From NCBI GenBank assembly GCA_029204225.1, contig CM055092.1:43383863-43447862 (forward strand): DNA of 64,000 nucleotides, written 5' to 3'. The first letter of the stretch is position 1, and every line of letters begins with the position of its first letter. This DNA comes from Diphasiastrum complanatum (Eukaryota > Streptophyta > Lycopodiopsida > Lycopodiales > Lycopodiaceae). The notes under the pieces were generated by a model that was not told the origin of the DNA, did not search any database, and was given only the letters and a program-made list of their open reading frames with translations. Both the position numbers and the translations under genes were made by a program. This document shows positions 58,790 through 64,000 of the stretch, piece after piece.

Positions 58790-61316
58790 ATGGATAGCGG
58801 TGCTACCCAACACATGACCTCTCGCAAAGAATGGTTTACTGAGTACGCAGGTTACAACAGAGATCAATTCATCTGCCTCAGAGATTCAAGCACCATACGC
58901 GTGTAAGGCAAAGGAAAAGCGAAGATCACATTCAACAATGATCTATATATTTGTGTTCCCAATGTCCTTCATGTTCCTCAGCTATCAAAGAACCTGTTAT
59001 CAGTCTCTAAGATAAGATGAGGGCTACACTGTTACTTTCTCATCTGAGCAGTGTACAATATTCGAGGAAGATACTACTCTGACTACATGCACTAGAGTCG
59101 GAAATCTTTATGTACTCTCTAATTCAGTTGCATTAGCTAGTATCTCAAATGAAAATGTAAATGATAATGCTATTCTGTGGCATAGTTGATTTGGACACGT
59201 GAATACGAGATCACTTTCCTATATGCGTTGTAATAATTTAGTTGATGGATGGTATTTCCCTTCTTCATTAGATAGGAAATATTTCTTTTGTGAATCATGC
59301 ATCTATGGCAAACACTCTAGAAGCAAGTTTCCCAAATCACATTCCATCAAAACAAAGCATGTATTGGATCTTGTACATAACGATCTTTGTGGGCCAATGC
59401 CAACTCCGTCCTTAGGAGATGCAATCTATTTTATCACTTTCATAGATGATTATTCTAGATGGTCTACAGTCATGTTCATTAAGCACAAATCTAAAGCCTT
59501 TGAATGCTTCAAGAGATTCAAGGCCACGGCTGAGACACAAACGTCTACAAAAGTAAAGGCACTCCGAACTGATGACGACGGCGAATACATCTCTAATGAG
59601 ATGTCCGACTACATGGCTGAACATGACATTAGAAGACAGTCCACCACTTCTTATTCATCTTAACAAAATGAGATTTTAGAAAGGAAGAATCAAACTCTTC
59701 TCAACTCAGCCAGATCCATGCTACATCAAGCACACCTACCTGCGAAGTTCTAGGTAGCAGCTATTGCCACATCTTGTTACGTGTAGGACAGATCCAGCAC
59801 CCAAGCCGTCAACAACAAAACTCCTCATAAAGTTTGGCATGGGCACAAGCCTAGTGTCAGCCATTTGGTTGTATATGTTTTGTTCACATTTCTAAATAGC
59901 TTAGGAAGAAACTGGATCATAGGACAAATAAATGTATTTTCATTGGCTATCCTGATGAACATAAAGCTTATAAAGTTTATGATCCATCCACCAATGTAGT
60001 ATTTGTCTCTAGGGATGTAATATATCAAGAACATACATACTATGATTTCAAACAACCATCGATAAATGATGCTATGTCATTTCATCATATTTTACATAGC
60101 ATGGATTCTTCCAACATTGATTGTCCTTATATAGAACCTGCAGCTACAGCTACAGAAGCCGAGCACTCGACAATACTTGTCATCAGACCAGACCAAGCTA
60201 GCTCGAGCAGATCTGAAAAAATTCAAGAAAAAACATCATCGCATCCTGGTCAACCAAATGTTCGCAGATCGTCATGGACTCGGACAATTCTTGAGAGGTA
60301 TACACCTCAATCGTTCTGGACTTCATCAGAAGAACCAGAGAGCCTAGCCGAAGCAATTAACTCCAAGGATGTTGTGAAGTGACAAAAAGCTATGGAAAGC
60401 GAGTACAACTCACTTTTGACGAACCAGACCTGGACACTGGTCGACTGGTCGACTTCCTCACTCACAAGACAATTATCGAGAACAAATGGATCTTCAAGAA
60501 GAAGATCAACTCTGATGGTTCCATTGATAAATGGAAAGCACGGTTGGTGGCTAAAGGATTCACTCAAGTCCAAGAAGTGGATTATCAAGAAAATTTTAGT
60601 CTTGTCATCAAGATGCAGTCAATCAGGGCTCTGATTGCATTAGCAGCCACAGAAGACCTCGAAATGCACCATATGGATGTCAAGACAACATTCCTCAATG
60701 ACAACATCGAAGAGGAGTTGTATACTTCCAACCGGAAGGATTTGAAGTGAAAGGACAAGAGCACAAAGTGCGCAAGCTGCACAAAGCAATCTACAGCCTG
60801 AAATAGGCTGCAAGAGCATGGTTCGATAGAATCAAATCTCATCTCATTCAATTGGGATTTGCAAACAATTCAGCTGACTGTAACGTTTACTCAAAGCATA
60901 TAGGCACCCATTCAGCTCACATAGTTCTTTACGTAGATGATGCATTTATTTTGTCTAATGACACTTCTCTTCTGCACACTACTAAGAGTGATCTGTCAAA
61001 GGAATTTGACATGACTGATTCAGGAGCTGTCCATTCTTTGCTAGGAATTCACATTACTAGAAACAGGCTTTAGAAGAAGATCTATCTTAGCCAGTAGGCA
61101 TATCTAAAAGGCATTTTAGAAAAGTTTCATATGTCTGATCTCAAAGCAATTGATACTCCAATGGATCCAAATATAGTATTGACTAAACCTACTAGTGCTG
61201 ATTCTGATAATGAAGTACTCGACATAGCAAAGTACCCTTATCATTCACTAATAGGATCTTTGATGTATGCAATGTTGTGTACTAGACCAGATTTCATGCA
61301 TGGACTCAAATAGTCA
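58790..61316 (+). pseudogene. Copia Pol remnant (PR-INT-RT)
   Basis: Reads in order: protease EIMDSGATQHMTSRKEWF with intact DSGA (58790); LHVPQLSKNLLSVSKI; pre-integrase CESCIYGKHSRSKFPKSHSI; integrase LDLVHNDLCGPMPTPS (Asp), FIDDYSRWSTVMFIKHKS, RTDDDGEYIS (Asp) and ERKNQTLLNSARSMLHQ (Glu); RT ENKWIFKKKINSDGSIDKWK then ARLVAKGFTQ, MDVKTTFLNDNIEEELY and VLYVDDAFILS with intact YVDD (60930); DTPMDPN; YHSLIGSLMYAMLCTRPDF. Many stops. It breaks off before RNase H. No LTRs found on either side. Confidence 0.88.
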
Positions 61317-61339
61317 TCCATGGACATTTTAATAATGCA

Positions 61340-61407
61340 TAACAACTTCTGGTAACCAAATGGATGTGAAATCCACATTCTTGAATGGTGACCTAGAGGA
61401 GGAAGTG
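61340..61407 (+). pseudogene. Second copia RT scrap, cut by an LTR
   Basis: Reads NQMDVKSTFLNGDLEEEV, the RT motif normally followed by Y(M/I). The reading stops exactly at the TG end of the LTR at 61408, so the LTR element inserted into this RT. Confidence 0.75.
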
Positions 61408-62112
61408 TGAAGGTTTTAGCATGTGAGAACTTCGCCACACACCCTACAGGATCTTACTGAGGTGTTGTGATTGCACAAGATTGATCAGAGAACAGTATAC
61501 TTGAAAAATCTATGGCAAGAGCACAATGGCATACATCTAATGAAAAAAATCCAATTTGTCACTATGAGAATTGAATGTCATAAATAATTCTAAGTGCTTA
61601 GTATGGGAAAAACAGCCCGCTCTTGGGTAGAGAGAGAAAATCAATGAAAGAGAACTCGGGTAGAGAGAGAATGAGTCCAAATCACCAAAATCTCACTATT
61701 TACAATATGGCAAAACATGCCAAGCTTTCCCTACATGAGAGAGACTCAAATTTCTACAGTGGAGCTGCATGGAAAGTCCACTTAACTGAACTAATTCACC
61801 TACTAGAGATTCAAATGTGTAACTACATGCATGGATGTTGCATGTACTGCATGTCAACTCATAGAATTTCCTAGACATGTGTAGATCACAAAAACCACTT
61901 TGCATGTTGCATGCACTGATTGCATGTGGCTTGCATGCATACTGTATAACATTGCATGCTATCTAAACTTCTGCATGTATCTACCTAACTCAAATCTGAC
62001 CTATACTAGAAGGTTATGTTAAACTTTTATGTACAACATGAAATATAGTGGAAATAACCATGGACATGGCCCAAACTCGAGATAAGAAGATAATATTTTA
62101 ATAATCTTCACA
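61408..62112 (-). repeat. Copia-type LTR (3' LTR of a minus-strand element)
   Basis: On the - strand it starts TGTGAAGATTATT right after a purine tract and ends ACCTTCA (705 bp, TG...CA). It holds ten copies of TGCATG/CATGCA within about 215 bp (61764-61977). Its first 42 bp recur at 14798-14839. The RNase H of the same element lies upstream at 62386-62611. Confidence 0.82.
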
Positions 62113-62121
62113 CTCCTCCTT
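62113..62121 (-). promoter_or_regulatory. Polypurine tract
   Basis: AAGGAGGAG on the - strand immediately before the LTR. Confidence 0.82.
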
Positions 62122-62385
62122 AAAATCTATGTTCCTATCAACATAGACTTTGAAATTAGGCCAAGGTTAGTCCTCATCTTGATAAAGACATTCTTGAGTA
62201 GGGCTTGGTGAGAAAATCTGCAACACAATTTGTAGAATCAACATGTTCCAGTGAGATCTGTCTCCCAATGACTTTTTCTCTTACAAAATGATGAGCTATT
62301 TCAATGTTTTTGCTCCTTGCATGGAAAATTGGTTAATGCAAGAGCTTGAGCAGAAATATTGTCATTCTTGATAATTGGAGGATCT

Positions 62386-62611
62386 TCATCTGCATAACAC
62401 TTTAGCTCCAAAAGTAGCCTTTTGATCCATAAACCTTCTTTGTTGTCGTTGTAAGAGATTTGTACTCAGCTTCACAAGATGATAAGAAAATAGTTGTCTG
62501 CTTCTTTGATAGCCAAGAAACCAAGTTTCCTCCGAGAAATATAGTGTAAGCACTTGTGGATTTTCTATCCAACCTGTCTCTTGCAAAATTTGAATCTGAA
62601 AAAGCAATCAT
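62386..62611 (-). pseudogene. Copia RNase H fragment
   Basis: The - strand reads IAFSDSNFARDRLDRKSTSA, YTIFLGGNLVSWLSKKQTTI and FLSSCEAEYKSLTTTTKKVY: copia RNase H with catalytic Asp (SDSN) and Glu (SCEAEY). Closely similar to 25747-25953. The region 62122-62385 continues the domain with shifts to the purine tract. Upstream pol is missing. Confidence 0.85.
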
Positions 62612-62980
62612 AGTATTTGTTATAGTTTCTTACATTTTCTGTGTGTGTGCATATGATTGTGAGATCAAATTTGATCATTTGCAAGAGTTGGTCTTCTAGA
62701 ACAATTTGTGTGTTCAACGTATTGTCAATCTCTTGCAATGTTGGTTTTCGAAATCTTATTGTGTTAAAAAAATGATAGGTACAAGATGTCAGATGAATGT
62801 CTAATTGAGTAATTCAAATGCATTTGAGTGGCCATTTTCCAATATATAGATGTCGAAACGGTGACATATCAAGCATAGATTTTCTGCTCAATGTCTACAT
62901 ATTGCTGTTAATTGTGCATGATCATTGACTAGTAGTAAAATATAATTTTTAAAAGGCTCATTGCATGGATTGGATTTTAT
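62612..62980. other. No gene seen
   Basis: AT-rich spacer between the copia fragment and the helicase pseudogene. Confidence 0.4.
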
Positions 62981-62984
62981 TTGA

Positions 62985-63420
62985 TTTATTTGAAGCACAA
63001 CAAGATGCAATGTCTGTGCGGCCATCATGGACATCTCGTCAATAACAATAAAGTCAGCGACAAATGTATGTCAGCTGACATTAAATTCTATATATATAAG
63101 CCATTAACAAGGATGGAAAACATGTTGTGCATTGTTCTTGCATGTTTGCTAAATCTTGATGCAGTGACACCAATAGTGAGCACAAAGCAATACAGATGTG
63201 TTCGTCTTCTAAAGCGAGTATGCTAGATACTTTACCAAATGCGTTTTTCCACTTCCAAGCGTACCTGAAAGCACAAAAATACCCGAAGTTTCTGACATCA
63301 AAAGAGAATAGATATTTTTTTTGTTCACTTGTCAATGAGGTATTTCCAAGAAATTCAAATTCGTGTAAAATACCCAAGGCGTCCTTGGTATATTTTGTCA
63401 AGATGTCACATGTCATGACA
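62985..63420 (-). pseudogene. PIF1-type DNA helicase fragment, frameshifted
   Basis: The - strand, across three frame changes: ILTKYTKDALGILHEFEFLG and NTSLTSEQKKYLFSFDVRN (63400-63300); GIFVLSGTLGSGKTHLVKYL (Walker A GSGKT at 63239-63256); NTSVLLCA then TIGVTASRFSKHARTMHNMF and SILVNGLY (the PTGxAAxxxxxxTxHxxFxI motif); ADFIVIDEMSMMAAQTLHLV (Walker B DEMSM at 63026-63040). This is the N-terminal RecA domain of a PIF1-family 5'-3' helicase. The C-terminal domain is absent before 62985. The frame changes make it non-functional. It might derive from a host PIF1, a large DNA transposon or a DNA-virus-like insertion; the sequence does not decide. Confidence 0.82.
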
Positions 63421-64000
63421 AAATGATTTGTGTTGCAGTAGAATGGTCATGATCTATTGTCGTTGCTCATCTTGAAGCATTTGTTTATTTGTATAATCCT
63501 CAACATGGCATTCAATATCTCTTTCATTTTTAAGGCGTTCAATTTCTCGAATCTTTTCAGCATCGCCAAGGTGTGCGAGAAGCTTAGTAGTGGGGTTCAT
63601 GGAAAGTTCAATGGCAGCATCAATCATGTGTTGTCGGATATAAAGAAAGACAAGGTAGGATTTGACAACATCTATAGCAGGTTTATAAAACCAAAGGAAG
63701 AAGGCATTAAGCTGATTTTGTAGAGAAACACCAGAGAAGAATTTGGAAAGATTATTCATTATGTACTAGATAGAGTGATCAAACCAGATAATAGAAGAAT
63801 TGTTTTTGCATTTGTCACCACACCTGCACTTAAAGAAAGGTCTTTACCAGTTCCAAATTCTAGCTTGATGCAGGTTGATCCTATTGAAGCCAGTGTCAAA
63901 GTGGCCCCTAGTTCTAGCCGAGGTCTACTTAGAAGTACATCTCAAGGGTTCAAATCTGATCATTTTGATGACAATATCAAAGGCAATATGAGGATCAAAG
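63421..64000. other. Protein-like sequence of uncertain strand
   Basis: On the - strand a 101-codon frame (63454-63759) ends in a charged helix (AEKIREIERLKNERDIECHV) and could be the N-terminal side of the helicase gene. On the + strand a frame stays open from 63724 to the window edge (EFGKIIHYVLDRVIKPDNRR ... VAPSSSRGLLRST). Neither is recognised. Both cannot be genuine over 63454-63759. Confidence 0.35.

Noticed and set aside
63001-63420. Helitron helicase
   Set aside because: Walker A and B read GSGKT and DEMSM with the PIF1-type HNMFSI segment. Helitron signatures (GGTGKT, DEAPM, Rep motifs, CTRR end with hairpin) were not seen.

Overview
This window is nuclear DNA of a land plant, almost certainly a seed plant. 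Two host genes are recognisable. One is the 3' part of a SEUSS/SEUSS-LIKE transcriptional co-regulator on the + strand. The other is a complete five-exon cellulose synthase-like C (CSLC) xyloglucan glucan synthase on the - strand. Both have typical GT-AG introns. The rest is a dense, layered deposit of transposable elements: Ty3/gypsy and Ty1/copia LTR elements, RTE/CR1-like LINEs, a tRNA-derived SINE, hAT-type MITEs and a long-arm foldback. Long GA/CT tracts are common. There are no bacterial-type operons, CRISPR arrays or rRNA genes, and I found no convincing functional tRNA gene. The species cannot be named from the sequence.

Layout. 1-2.2 kb: non-coding, with one hAT-like MITE. 2.2-9.2 kb: a gypsy element on the - strand with two 0.7-kb LTRs, a perfect 5-bp target duplication, primer-binding site and polypurine tract. 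Its own genes are broken, and it carries an antisense, still open 1,050-codon pol of another gypsy lineage. 9.2-11.3 kb: TA/GA microsatellite and a 182-bp tandem repeat. 11.3-22.8 kb: the SEUSS-like gene: two short exons, a 10.2-kb intron packed with LINE, LTR, SINE, MITE and GA-repeat debris, then a long Ser/Asn/Gly/Gln-rich terminal exon. 25.5-33.4 kb: copia remnants and three successive LTR 3' ends, each followed by an initiator-Met primer-binding site but little coding sequence. 35.5-39.5 kb: the CSLC gene. 41-44.1 kb: SINE copy and a 1.9-kb inverted-repeat structure enclosing a solo LTR. 45-62.6 kb: at least seven copia fragments in both orientations. These include one copy that fuses gag directly to RNase H, one whose 3' LTR is split by a CT tract plus foreign copia sequence, and an LTR carrying ten RY motifs. 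63-63.4 kb: a frameshifted PIF1-type helicase with intact Walker A and B motifs.

The two host genes are unrelated in function (transcriptional co-regulation; hemicellulose backbone synthesis in the Golgi) and show no sign of joint control. The mobile elements are nested within one another, so relative ages can be read. LINE fragments lie in the SEUSS-like intron, and a MITE and a SINE inserted into a LINE. A young copia LTR cut an older copia RT. The outer gypsy element is among the youngest insertions: by eye its LTRs differ at about 2% of positions.
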